From the NCBI GenBank assembly GCA_014621425.1, contig JAANBB010000094.1, positions 46,907 through 110,906 of the forward strand: a stretch of DNA of 64,000 bases, written 5' to 3'. Below are positions 35,158-45,846 of the stretch, one piece after another. The position numbers and the translations under genes were made by a program. How positions within the stretch are numbered: position 1 is the stretch's first letter; the number at the start of each line of letters is the position of its first letter. The notes beneath the pieces are model-generated. The model saw only the letters and a program-made list of their open reading frames with translations, was not told the origin of the DNA and searched no databases. The DNA is from Cylindrodendrum hubeiense. Taxonomy: Eukaryota; Ascomycota; Sordariomycetes; Hypocreales; Nectriaceae.

Positions 35158-37044
35158 ACTCGGTCCAGTCCAGATGTATCTTGCACTACGCAAGTGCGTC
35201 AGCTACAATAGACGTGATGGGTTGTGCCATGGGCGCTACTCAGAGATCATATTGGTCAACTCGTCAGCGGAGATAAGACAGCTGAAAACAAGGCAGTCAG
35301 ACCCCAAGATCATCACACTGCAACGACAGCCGCTCAGGCCATGAATGCGTCCCGGATTGCTCGCTTGCTGCTCTCTTCCCTTGCCTACAGTGTCCCCACC
35401 ATGTTGCATGCTGCAGCCTCTACTGCATCGATCTGATCTAGGGAAACCAGCCGGCGGACGAACGCTTGGACGGGCGGACGGATCTCTAGTGTCCTCTGAT
35501 GGCTCCTAGATTCGATGTCTCTGATGTCTCTGATGGCTCCCAGATTCGATGTAGCGTGCGAGAGAAAACGCTCATGTTGCGCACGAGGGCGGCAGAGCGA
35601 TTCGGCGTCGGCCACAATTGAGGCCGTCCGTGGCTAACACGGCGTGCCATGCTGCAGATTGGCCACCTACACGGCCGCCCACAATGCCACCGTTCGTCCT
35701 TATTAGTCGCCCTCCAAGGGACGGCCCTTGGTAGCGTCCGCACTGGCGCGGGCGTGTGGGCGCTCCGATTGGCAATGGCCTCCAATACAATGAGACATGC
35801 CGGACCCATTCGTTGGCGAACCGAGACGAGGAACTGCAGCCAAAAGTGGACGCCTGGCAAGCGACCAAGCGACAAGACGCACTGTCGCCAAGTTTCTTCT
35901 TCCTGCGTGCCCTAGTCCTCCCGCGTGGATGCTGTCGTGCCGTGTCTGGGCGAATAGCTTGCTGGGAGCCCGCACATGTTTTTTCGTCGTCCAAATTAGC
36001 CCTGCGTCGTCCTGGCGTTGTGATGCTGTGACGCTGTGACGCTAACGGCCAGGCCTGTCACCGGCAGACGATTAATCCTCCGGCCGTACGGGCTATGGAG
36101 CGTTGCGTAAGCGGCTGAGGACTAGTAGCTGGTGAATGACGGGCCGCAAGCCAAGAAAAAGCCACTAATGCCCAAGAACCATCCCTTGCCGAAGAGATGG
36201 GGTGAGTTCTTCCAGGCGGTAAAAGGTGGACATGTATGTCTATTGATAGTTACCTCGTCCCCCCCCGTCTCATCGTCTCCTCGTCTTGTTGTCTTGTTGT
36301 CTTGGGACGGACCAGCCATGTGTCTTCCTAAACCCCTTAGCTGAAGAGTGGCCGACGCAAAGGCCAAAGTTCGACAAGGGTGCACCTCTGCATGTACCTA
36401 TCAGGCAGAGATCGGCGGATCTTCAATTGCGGCTGGCTGGGCTTTTCAGATAGCCACTAATGGGCAATAGCCGTAGCCTCACATGCTAGACGCCCCAGCA
36501 TCCACCGCAACCTCTCTAAATGGTCTGTGTTGTAAGACATGCGTCCCCCCAGTGCCTCCAGTGCATCCAATGCGTCCAGCGAGCCACTGACCCTCGCCCC
36601 GCGTACGGCAGACCCGTCGGCTATTCGTAATATCACTAGATGCTTCCTGGATTGGCCAATTGCTCTCCAGGGGGTGAGACGGAATGATGAGTTGACAACC
36701 GCCATCACACCGCATTGGCCGTCATAGCCCGTCGAGTTGACATCAGTCCTAGTCTCCTCGCCCACTTGGCGCCGATTCTTTGCCTTGCGTTTGAGACAGC
36801 GCAAGCATCTAAAGCCGGGACAATGTCCGACTCTGAGGATATTATGGTTCACGTTCCCCGGTGCCTTGTACAACGTCTGCCGCTGTTATTTGGGTAGTGC
36901 TTCGGTCGATCCGCAGCTTGTGATCCAGCCCGACCACACCCTCTCACCACATTCGTAACAACTGCAGCCACCCAAGCAGTTGATTCGAAGAGAACCTTGG
37001 ACCCCGACCTTTTGCACGCGGCCCGCCCGTGTCTCTGTGTCACA
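35158..37044. other. Intergenic region with a short direct repeat
   Basis: About 1.9 kb without a supported gene. A 34-bp unit containing GATGGCTCC(T/C)AGATTCGATGT is repeated at 35496-35529 and 35530-35552. The sequence is otherwise unremarkable and includes the promoter of the DUF2235 gene at its right end. Confidence 0.5.
35496..35552 (+). repeat. Direct repeat, two copies, 34-bp period
   Basis: CTGATGGCTCCTAGATTCGA and CTGATGGCTCCCAGATTCGA lie 34 bp apart with one mismatch, separated by a TCTCTGATGTCT spacer made of the same words. Confidence 0.75.
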
Positions 37045-39070
37045 ATGGATGCATCGCATCTTGCCCCGTCCTCTGCGCGGTATGCCCCCGCCAGAGAGCA
37101 TGCTCATGTCACAGACACAAAGACCCCCCCGTCCCACGAGTCCCAGAGTCGACCAGGCACGCCCATCATGAATCCTGTAATTCCTGCCCCAGAGCCTGGC
37201 CGAACCCCGCGGAAGCTGGTCCTCTGCTTTGATGGCACTGGGAACAAGTTCCACGGCGACGACAGTGACAGCAATATTCTCAAAATCTTTCGCATGCTCA
37301 ATCGAACGGCAAATGACCAATATCATTACTACCAGCGTACGTTTGTCTCGTCACAGAAGTGGCCTGCGCTGACCCTTTCTAGCTGGTATCGGCACCTATG
37401 TCGTCTCCGGATCGCTCACCCACACCAGTCTTCGCGCCAGGATAAGTTCGTGGTATCAAAAGGCCAAGGACTCCGCCGTAGGATCCTCTTTTGACCAGCA
37501 TGTTGTCGGTGGATACCGATTTCTGATGCGATTTTACAACCCCGGCGATGAGATTTACATGTTCGGATTCAGTCGGGGCGCCTACATTGCTCGCTTCCTT
37601 GCCGAAATGCTCGACTACATCGGCCTTCTGTCCCACGGCAACGAAGAGATGGTCAAATTTGCCTGGAAGGCATTCGCTGAGTGGCAGGCTCGCGAGATGG
37701 CTTCGGGTACCAACGAAGAGGCGGAAGAAACCAAGAGGAAGAGAGACGAAATGTTTCGCTTCATGAAGGGATTTCGAGAAACCTTTTCGAGACCAGTCGG
37801 CCGGATCCGATTCCTGGGGCTCTTCGATACAGTCAACTCGGTACCGCGGTTTGAGGCGGCGTGGATGCAGCGCAGCAAGTTCCCCTACACGGCGCGAAGC
37901 AGCGCCAAGGTTATTCGCCACGCCGTAAGTATCGACGAACGACGCGCCAAGTTCCGCCAGGATCTCATGTACCAAGCTGTTCCAACACGAAAACAAAAGC
38001 GTCGTCACTTTGGAGAGTTTCTGGAAGATTTGCGTGAAGACTTGAAGGATGTGCGGGATGTAACCCTAGGAAAGGATGGGGAGAAAGAGCCAGGACAAGA
38101 ATCACGAGGACGACGGCCGAGTTATCTCGAGCCCGGAGAACTCAACAAGGAAAAAGACGGCGCAGTCCAGGGACCCGGACCGAATTACGCCCCATATCGC
38201 GCTCGATCCAAGTCTGGCCAGAGAACAGCATCCATATCCAGACAACAGCCGGACTTCGAAACCATGTCAAATATCTCCGGTATACCGGTCTCTGATGTCG
38301 ACCCTGAAGACGATGGCCAGGATATTGACGAAGTCTGGTTTTCCGGAGGACACGCCGATGTTGGTGGAGGCTGGGAGATGCTCGAGGACAGCAAGAGCGC
38401 CAGCCATATCCCGCTTGCGTGGATGGTGAGAGAGGCCATGAACGCCGGTCTCCCATTCGACGAAGAAAAGGTGGCCGAGATGGGATGCTGCGCTATAGAG
38501 GAATTCAACGAGCTCGAGCCCAAGACAATCGACCCGCACGACATTCCAGATATCCGTGTGGCCAACGGCAGTCCAGGAGGACCCAGTCGAACACCTACGA
38601 TGCCGAGCCTCGGTACGGACGAAAAGACCGAGGTTGATCATTCGCAGCACGGCTTTCACGGCGTCATGCACGGGGCATGCGGTGCAAAGATCCACGACTC
38701 ACTCGAGTTTGGCCAAGGTCTCGGTCATCTGGCAGTGGCGGCGTGGAAGTTCATGGAGTATCTGCCATTCCGAAGAATGGATCTGCAAATCGATGGCTCA
38801 TGGAAGCCCATCCGATGGCCTCTACCTTGCGGCGAGGTGCGAGACATCCCCGGTGCCGTGCGAGTCCATGGCAGTGTCATCCGCCGCATGAACATGGACG
38901 AGAGCTACCGTCCGGGCAATCTGATCATCGGCGGAGGCGGACGCGGCGTCAGAAAGGCGCCCGCAGAGTACGGAATTGGAGAATGGATATGTGTCGCGGA
39001 GCCTGGCGATCCAGTTGGAGAGATTTGGATTAGGAAGCAAAAGGAAGAAACGGAACCGTTGCAACTCTGA
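37045..39070 (+). CDS. DUF2235 alpha/beta hydrolase (Tle1-like catalytic domain)
   Basis: Exons are 37045-37336 and 37383-39070, giving 659 residues. DUF2235 is the catalytic domain also found in bacterial type VI phospholipase effectors of the Tle1 group; fungal members are intracellular proteins of unknown substrate. The domain starts at about residue 57 with [14 protein letters not shown]. The join across the intron gives YYQPGIGTYV. The nucleophile elbow is [10 protein letters not shown] (GxSxG, Ser161). A later [12 protein letters not shown] supplies the likely Asp and [11 protein letters not shown] the likely His, so the triad looks complete. Residues about 315-410 are a low-complexity insert rich in charged residues ([27 protein letters not shown]). 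A GTAAGT at 37925 is not used as a donor, because reading through it gives the conserved [13 protein letters not shown]. Confidence 0.88.
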
Positions 39071-39438
39071 TCCGGGCGATGCGCCGGTACTTTTAGCTTG
39101 GTCAATTGTATAGACGGTAGACATAGCCGAGAATAAATCCACCGTAATATATCGAACGTGTAAGAAGCGTCGTTGGACATTCATTTAGAGTTGAAGGTGT
39201 TTCGAGAGCGTGTTAGCTGGGTGTGGATCACGTCGAGTTTAAGAGGTTGGTCACGTGAAGCCGCGTGGCGACGAAACCAGGACACGACACTAGATGCTCG
39301 CTCTCCTTACCAACCGCATCTCCAAGACCAACTGAACCTTGCGAAACAAGTCTTCTGTGACTATTTTGCGGCTCCTTCGGAATGCCTTGATATTCAATCC
39401 GAACACCATCAGCCGACGATTCCGGCTCCCCTGTCACA
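39071..39438. other. Intergenic region
   Basis: The 368 bp between two genes read in the same direction hold the terminator of the first and promoter of the second. Nothing else is evident. Confidence 0.5.
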
Positions 39439-40728
39439 ATGGCGATCCTCCTCATCCTTAACTTCGTCGGGAATGGGTTCCCTCCCATCATCCGCAACAA
39501 CGCCCGACCGATCATATACACAATCCTGTCGCTTACCTTCTTGATCCTCCTCAAGCTCTGGACTTCTGGCCGCTCAAACCCCGCGGAACGCCCGCTGCAC
39601 GGAAAAGTCGTGCTCCTCACAGGAGGAACGTCGGGCATCGGCGCCCAGACGGCCCTGCAACTTGCCCAGCGCGGCGCGCAGCTGGTTCTGCTCACACAAT
39701 CCCCCGACTCGGATCCGTTCCTCGTCGAGTACATCCAGGACCTGCGAGAGCGCACGAATAACAACCTCATCTACGCCGAGCAGGTCAACCTCGCCGACTT
39801 CCATAGCATCCGCAAGTTCGCCACCAAATGGATCGACAATGCGCCGCCGCGCCGACTGGACATGGTTATTCTGTGCGCCGCGACCCTGACACCGCCTGGT
39901 GGCAAGAGGAAGGAGTCCGAGGAGGGCATCGAGGAGACGTGGATGGTCAACTTCCTGGGCAACTTCCACCTGCTGGCCATTCTCAGCCCTGCGCTCCGAG
40001 TCCAACCGATCGACCGAGACGTCCGGATCATCATTCCTACATGTTCTGCCTACATTGGATCACCATCTCTCAAGCAAGAACTCACCAAGCAAAACTGGTC
40101 GCCTGGAAAGGCCTACGCGCGAAGCAAGCTGGCCATGAATGTGTTTGGCCAAGCATTCCAGAAACATCTCGACGTTTACAAGCGGCCTGACGGCGGTATC
40201 ATGAACACCCGGGTCATCTTTGTCGATCCAGGACTCGCGCGCACCCCAAGCACTCGTCGATGGTTAACCCGCGGCTCCCTCTGGGGCCTTGGCCTGTACC
40301 TCGTGGGATACATTTTCCCGTGGTTCCTGCTCAAGTCTCCTAGCATGGCCGCGCAGTCCATTCTATACGCAGCTATGGATGGGAATTTGGGTCGTCTGCC
40401 GGGCGGCAAGCTCATCAAGGAGTGTATGGAGGTGGATTTTGCCAGAGGCGAGGTCAAGGACGAGGAGGTGGCAAAGAAGCTCTGGGAAGAGAGCGATGCT
40501 CTGATTGAAAAGGTGGAAAAGGCCCAGGCCAAGAGGAGAGCGACCGAGAAGGCACGAGACGAAGCTAAGGCCCAGCAACAGAAGGCGCAAGAAGCACTCG
40601 CAGCCAAGAAAAAGAAGGAACAAGAACAAAAGGACGAGGTGCAGGGCCTAGTGGATGCTATCAAGAAGGGCAAGGAGCAAGAAAAACAAAAGGCGGCCAA
40701 GACGAAGAAGAAGACCAAGGCGAAGTAA
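39439..40728 (+). CDS. Membrane-anchored short-chain dehydrogenase/reductase (Env9-like)
   Basis: The single exon encodes 429 residues. An N-terminal hydrophobic segment (residues about 20-40, ARPIIYTILSLTFLILLKLW) should anchor the protein. The Rossmann motif TGGTSGIG spans residues 61-68. The catalytic YARSK holds Tyr226 and Lys230, and the usual NNAG motif is replaced by CAAT. A second hydrophobic stretch (LGLYLVGYIFPWFLL) lies at about residues 280-295. The last 80 residues are a lysine/glutamate/alanine-rich helical tail ending KTKKKTKAK, which is unusual for the fold. The overall form resembles yeast Env9, an oxidoreductase of lipid droplets and vacuole-related function, but the substrate is unknown. 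The stop is 95 bp from that of the convergent regulator gene. Confidence 0.83.
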   Translation: MAILLILNFVGNGFPPIIRNNARPIIYTILSLTFLILLKLWTSGRSNPAERPLHGKVVLLTGGTSGIGAQTALQLAQRGAQLVLLTQSPDSDPFLVEYIQDLRERTNNNLIYAEQVNLADFHSIRKFATKWIDNAPPRRLDMVILCAATLTPPGGKRKESEEGIEETWMVNFLGNFHLLAILSPALRVQPIDRDVRIIIPTCSAYIGSPSLKQELTKQNWSPGKAYARSKLAMNVFGQAFQKHLDVYKRPDGGIMNTRVIFVDPGLARTPSTRRWLTRGSLWGLGLYLVGYIFPWFLLKSPSMAAQSILYAAMDGNLGRLPGGKLIKECMEVDFARGEVKDEEVAKKLWEESDALIEKVEKAQAKRRATEKARDEAKAQQQKAQEALAAKKKKEQEQKDEVQGLVDAIKKGKEQEKQKAAKTKKKTKAK

Positions 40729-40823
40729 GGAGCGAGCTCCATGAATATTACGAATTTACAGACCATAAATTAGACAACCCCCAGTGATGCGAATAGTCTC
40801 CCATTGTATAACAAATACGTTCC

Positions 40824-42997
40824 CTATACGCCTGAATCAAAGTCCGTCATGTTAATTTTGGTATCTGTCTCGGAATAGAAACGAAAGCCTCCTGTTGGGC
40901 CCGCCGTGGACCCACTGGTGGGAAGTGAGAAGTCAAAGTCTCCTGTGAAAAGCATGTTTCCCATGGTGATGTCTGGGTCGAGTTGCACGGCCCTGGTTGC
41001 TGTCCAGAAGTTGTCGGTGTTACTGGCAGCTACCATGTTTTGGTCACTAGTAACTCCCACGTCGGGGACAAGGTTGCTGCTGGATGTAATGCCCGCCTCT
41101 GTCGAGGTTTCGGTGGGTGGGAAGCTAGGAGGCGAGGAGTCGGAGGAAGAGAGCATGCTTCCCATGCTGGGAGAGCTTGTGTGCGATGTGCGGTGGATAT
41201 ACCATCGCTCGATTTGCTGCCCCTTGGTGGCAAGGTGCGAGAAGGCATTTCGAGGGGGTTCGGAGCCGTCCTCAAGGCCCGCCGCCGCTTCCAAACGGAG
41301 GACAATCTGTCGCAGCGTATAGGGCAGATCGAGTATGCGACGGAGGTGGCCCTGTTCGTAGTATACAGCTAAGAGATCCAGCCTTACAGACAGGGATGCG
41401 GTGCTATAGAGGACAATCCAGTTCATGTTGGGCATCAAACCTTCGGCGCCGTGAGGAAGGGTCAGAAAAACAGTAATAAGCGACTTTGCTGCGGCGAGAC
41501 TTTGGGACAACCAGTCGAGGAGACCATTTGAACTCGCAGCCCCCTGGACGTTTTGGAAGCCGTTGGGACCAAGGGTGACGCTGTCTGGCGATGGCTGGCA
41601 GATGAGCAATTCCAAAACTTGGAGTTGCAGTTGGATAGTTGCTATTAGTCATTTATTTAGCACATTTTTGTCGCTGGAGTTGGAGTCGACTCACGGCATT
41701 CGCTCAACATAAAGGGCAACGTGGACTTAGTATTAACATACATCTCCTTGATCCTTTTAAGCTCGATAGTGAGGTATTCGGAATTTTGCGACATGGAGAC
41801 GGCATCGTCGAGCTCTTCGGTGAGTTTCTGGAGGTAGATGATGTATGGTAAATACTTGTCGGTCGGCTGGTCGTTTTGGACCCTGAGTTTGCGGCAACAT
41901 TCGAGAACGTAAGGCGTGTATTTGAACAGACGCGCTTTTTGCATTAATACAGACGTGCTGCGCTCGAGTTAATATCAAATTTGATTGATGGGGGTCATCA
42001 TTCGGTTCATACCTGGAAGCCAGGTAGTAGGTACCGGCCAAGGCTCTCATTTCGTCTGTTGTCAACTTTGGGCCATTTCTCTTCATGAGTTCCTCTTGGA
42101 GACTCCACAACGCAGCTATTCGGGGTCTGTCCAGTCTCATGTCTGCGACGATGCTGGCCGCGAGGGACAGATGCTGGGAGTATCTAAGTGGTCTTGGTTG
42201 AAAATGGGCCCTGTGCTCATCAGCGCCCACACTCATAATTGTGTCATGTACTCCTACCAAGATAGAGCAATAAGAAGCCCTTGTAACGGGTCCATACATG
42301 CGAACCAATCCTTTTGCACCAGTCGCGTGGCAATCATGTCGTTGAAATGTTCGCCGAGGGCCTCCTGAAGCTTTGGGTCCGAGTAGGAAGTCGCACACAT
42401 GACGGCGAGGCAGAGGCACGGCCTGTCTCGGTCCAGGTCACGAATGGATACGGTATCCGGAACGAGGACAAATGGGAAGTATGGGGTCATTTTGTTCCGG
42501 AAGATATCTAGATACTCCTGGCCTTTTTCCAAGGTCAACATGCCCCGCGTAAAGGGACTATATGGGGAAGTGGTCTCGAGGCGCTCCTGAGAGGCATGAA
42601 TCGAAGAGGAGGCATCGGAGACGGAGACATTGTCAGAAGCTGTTTGAGGTTGTGAAGGTGCTATTGAAGGCGCTATAGTTGTGGAAGAGCTTGCCTCGGG
42701 TTGGTCGATGCGCCTATTCGAATGTCAGTCAGATATCGCCATGCTAGACAGGCAACCTCACCCAGCGCCAAGAGCAGCACTGACACCAGCAGCAGCACCA
42801 GCACCAGCAGCAGCACCAGAGCTGATAATAGGTGCCGTGCGGTTAGTCTTTCGGCGACGAGACGCACCAAAGATACAGGCTTTCCCAAGGCGCAAGCACC
42901 TATCGCACAACCCCGAATCTTGAGTCTTTTCGCATCGGATTTTGGCGTGGAAGCATGTCTGGCACGTCTTGAGCAAGGCCCCGGGAGCCTCGGACAT
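40824..42997 (-). CDS. Zn(II)2Cys6 transcription factor
   Basis: Exons are 42997-42762, 42713-42258, 42210-42013, 41957-41695 and 41641-40824, with introns of 48, 47, 55 and 53 nt, giving 656 residues. The binuclear zinc cluster is at residues 12-41, with cysteines 12, 15, 22, 31, 34 and 41 (C-x2-C-x6-C-x8-C-x2-C-x6-C), followed by the basic segment ASRRRKTNR and a low-complexity Ala/Gly stretch. The middle exons carry a fungal regulatory homology region (FPFVLVPDTVSIRDL, RPCLCLAVMCATSY, LAASIVADMRLDRP). The C-terminal exon ends in an acidic, Ser/Thr-rich tail (TDFDSGV). The pattern resembles Leu3-type regulators, but no target is evident from the neighbours. It lies on the opposite strand to, and converges with, the dehydrogenase gene. 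Confidence 0.9.
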
Positions 42998-44667
42998 GTC
43001 GCCCGACTGAAATTCTGGACATGAAGGGAGGGTACGAAGTGGCGCTGTCTGTTCTTAACCGGTACACGGGAGAGCAGCGAGCTGGATGCGCGAGAGGAGC
43101 TCGATGAGGCTCCAGGGAGCACGTGATGCGGATGGTTAGTGATGGGCTCCTGGCATTCATTTTTAGGCGCCTTACACAAGATTTACTTCGAGCCGGTTGG
43201 GACTGGGACGACTGGACTACTCAGATTGGATGTGTGCAGTCAGTTGCTAGGGCCGATTACTTGTAGAGAAGCGCTGTGATTGGGCTTGGCTGGGCGGCTC
43301 GGCACAGTTGGGCAGGGATGTGGAGGGATCGCGATGGGGGGAACTGTCCGCGAAGGGCGATGCTAGGGTGGGGATTTCGACTCAGACATTGTCTGATCTG
43401 ACTGTGCTGTTACATAGTTAGTACATGGCGGATGGACTCGTTGTGTGAATGTTGTACGTTTCCATGCAAGCATTGGAACAAGGGGTTGACTTTAACCCGA
43501 CGTTGGCGGCAGTTAGAGCGCCATTACGGCGAATAAGGCGACAATTTAGAGCTACTGATTTCGCTGTGCGTTGCCCTTTTTCTCGCAATCTGATGGCGTT
43601 CCGAACGCTACGGCTTTTCCGCTTCCGAATCCAGAAATACCTCCAGCAGATCGCTTAGTCATGCGGGGAAAGCTGCCGCCATCGCTATCGATCGGAGCCA
43701 CGCCCGAGACCGAGGCACGTGGAAAACGGCAATTCGAAGCACCATAAGACGGACGTCTGTCGCCCTAGTTTCTCGGACGCTTGCTACGACTCCGTGAGAA
43801 TGTAACTTTGTTTTGACTTTGTCGCATTCCCGCTTCCCACACCGCATCGTGCTTTTTTGGACATGGGCACCGCTTCTCCAGCCCCCGGCGCCGACACGGC
43901 TTTGGCAGCGCGCCTACTTCCCGCTGCGTGGACCACACAAACCCAGCACTGCGCCTCCACGCGCCATCCGGCTTTCTTTACTGATAGGCTGCGGAGAGCA
44001 CCGGTGTCCGTCGCGTTTGGTGTGTCTGAAAGTCCCGTTACTCAGGGATATGTCTACCAGGACGGTCAGAAGAGGGGGACCAAGCTATGAGGCCGACAAC
44101 ACGTCGGACATGTCGCCGATCGCGATTAAGGAGTAGTCAGTGACGAAATTGATGGTGTTCATGAAGAATAATTTCAACCAACGGATTCTTGTGATAAAGG
44201 GACGACGAGCGAAGAGACGGAGCGCCTCCAATACGGAGTCAGGCGCAAATGATTTTACGACCTCTCATTTACACGACCATGACGGACGTCTGTCTTCCAC
44301 GCCCACCCAGCGCATACGGCAGACCGAGGACAGGACTTGACGAAAACGAAAAGGATTGCAGGTTTAATGGAAGCTTCGATGAAGGTACTACTGAAGGAGA
44401 GGAGACCGACTCACCACCGGCGGTCCAACAGCCCAACAGGCACACAGGTTCGGACGCAGCGGATTGTGGGTATCAGTAAATTGAAAGGAGCATATTGATT
44501 GCATTGAAACACCGTTTGCCTTGGTTTCACAAGGTTCCGCCCATAGTCCGCCGTCGTAGGTATACAAAAGTAAGGAAACTTTGAAAGAATGACTTCCCCT
44601 TTACAGGGTGTGTGTGGAGTGCTCGCCCGTTTATCCCATCACTCCATGCCGCCGCATTTTCAACAGA
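42998..44667. other. Intergenic region upstream of the Zn2Cys6 gene
   Basis: About 1.7 kb between the start of the regulator gene and the end of the R-SNARE gene, both on the minus strand. No frame has recognisable protein features, and no RNA gene was seen. Confidence 0.5.
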
Positions 44668-45453
44668 TCAGTTCTTGATCGCGAGAAAAATGGCCATGAT
44701 GATCAGGAACAGCACCAGTGCCAGAAGAGCCATCAACTTAATGTTCTTCCACCACATCTTGCGCTTCAGCCCTCGACTGCGCACTCGAAACTCGCGCGAG
44801 CTGCCTCCCAGACGGTCCGTCTTGTCCACCAGCAAATCTAGACGCTCTCCTCGCTCCAGCAAGCTCTCGATGTTCTTGGTCATGATGCCCCTAACATCGT
44901 CAATCTCCCGCTGAGCATTGCCAATCGCATCGTCTCGGCCCCCAGTCGTAGTGCCGTACTCGACCATGAGGCCCTTGAGCTCCTGGTTGAAGGATGCGGC
45001 GCCGTAGTTGGGCATGTCGTTGAAGTCGCTGTTCTCCGGGAACTGCGCGAAGAAGCGCTTGCGGATCTCGAAGAGGAAGCCAAACGGCACCCGGCGGCCG
45101 AGGGCCGAGTCGGCAATAACGAGGAAGGTCAATCCTCCGGCAGAGGGAGAGCCGGGATGATCTGAAGGCGCTTCGGCGATATAATGGATTTGATGTTGGC
45201 CATGGGTGTACGTCAACTTCTGCGACTCGGTGTGGTCAATCTTCGGCAGGATCAGGGATGCGAGCGATGAGGTCTGGGAAGAGGCCGAGGTGGTGCATTC
45301 TGCGAGGATGGTCGTATTGTGCGCGATACAAGAGCTATCGTCCAAGTTAGCATTGCCGCTCCATCCTGACGTGTTCGTCGCAACTCCAGTTCAGAAGCAG
45401 CCAGGCAGAACTCACTAGAGAAGGGGAGTTACGGGAGTCGACGAGGACGCCAT
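44668..45453 (-). CDS. nyv1: Longin R-SNARE (VAMP7/Nyv1-like)
   Basis: Exons are 45453-45416 and 45334-44668, giving 234 residues; the intron is 81 nt and the join reads TPLLYSCIAHNTTILAE. Residues about 10-140 form a longin domain (FLVIADSALGRRVPFGFLFEIRKRF split over two blocks). The SNARE motif spans about residues 150-208, with the zero-layer Arg in the LLERGERLDLLVDKTDRL stretch, and a single C-terminal membrane anchor follows (IKLMALLALVLFLIIMAIFL). R-SNAREs of this form act in fusion with late endosomes and the vacuole. A Ykt6 identity is excluded by the transmembrane tail and lack of a C-terminal CAAX box. Sec22 is less likely because of the longin sequence. The gene is divergent from suv3 across 393 bp. 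Confidence 0.88.
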
Positions 45454-45846
45454 GGTTGCGGTTTTAAGTGGGCTCGGTCTTCCAGCGACGGGAGAGCAGG
45501 TAGCTATTGCTTGAGAGTTGATGCGATCCGGGGCCGTGAGGCGATACAAAGATGAAGGGATGCAGCGAGGGAGATGTCGACAGTAGCTTGATGTACAATG
45601 ACGCTTCAGAGTCTCGGCGTCATCTGCGTGAAGCCCCACTTGGCGGATTCCTGGTGGATGCGACGCGCCTGGGGTCGGCTAAATTGATGATCCGGCGTTT
45701 GGAAATTTTAGCTACGCCTTCACTCACCAACGGCAAATCTTCAAAGACTGCCGGTGTGAGCTCTGAGATCGAATCGGTCTCTCTCAACTGATAATTTCGT
45801 GTTTCTTGCCGGAGAGCATGTTGCACATGGTCGGAAGGCGTTTGTC
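45454..45846. other. Divergent promoter region, R-SNARE gene / suv3
   Basis: The 393 bp separate two divergent start codons and serve as a shared upstream region. No further gene is seen. Confidence 0.5.

Noticed and set aside
34239..35186. A 315-codon open frame on the minus strand
   Set aside because: It is antisense to the enoyl-CoA hydratase, whose family motifs are clear on the plus strand.
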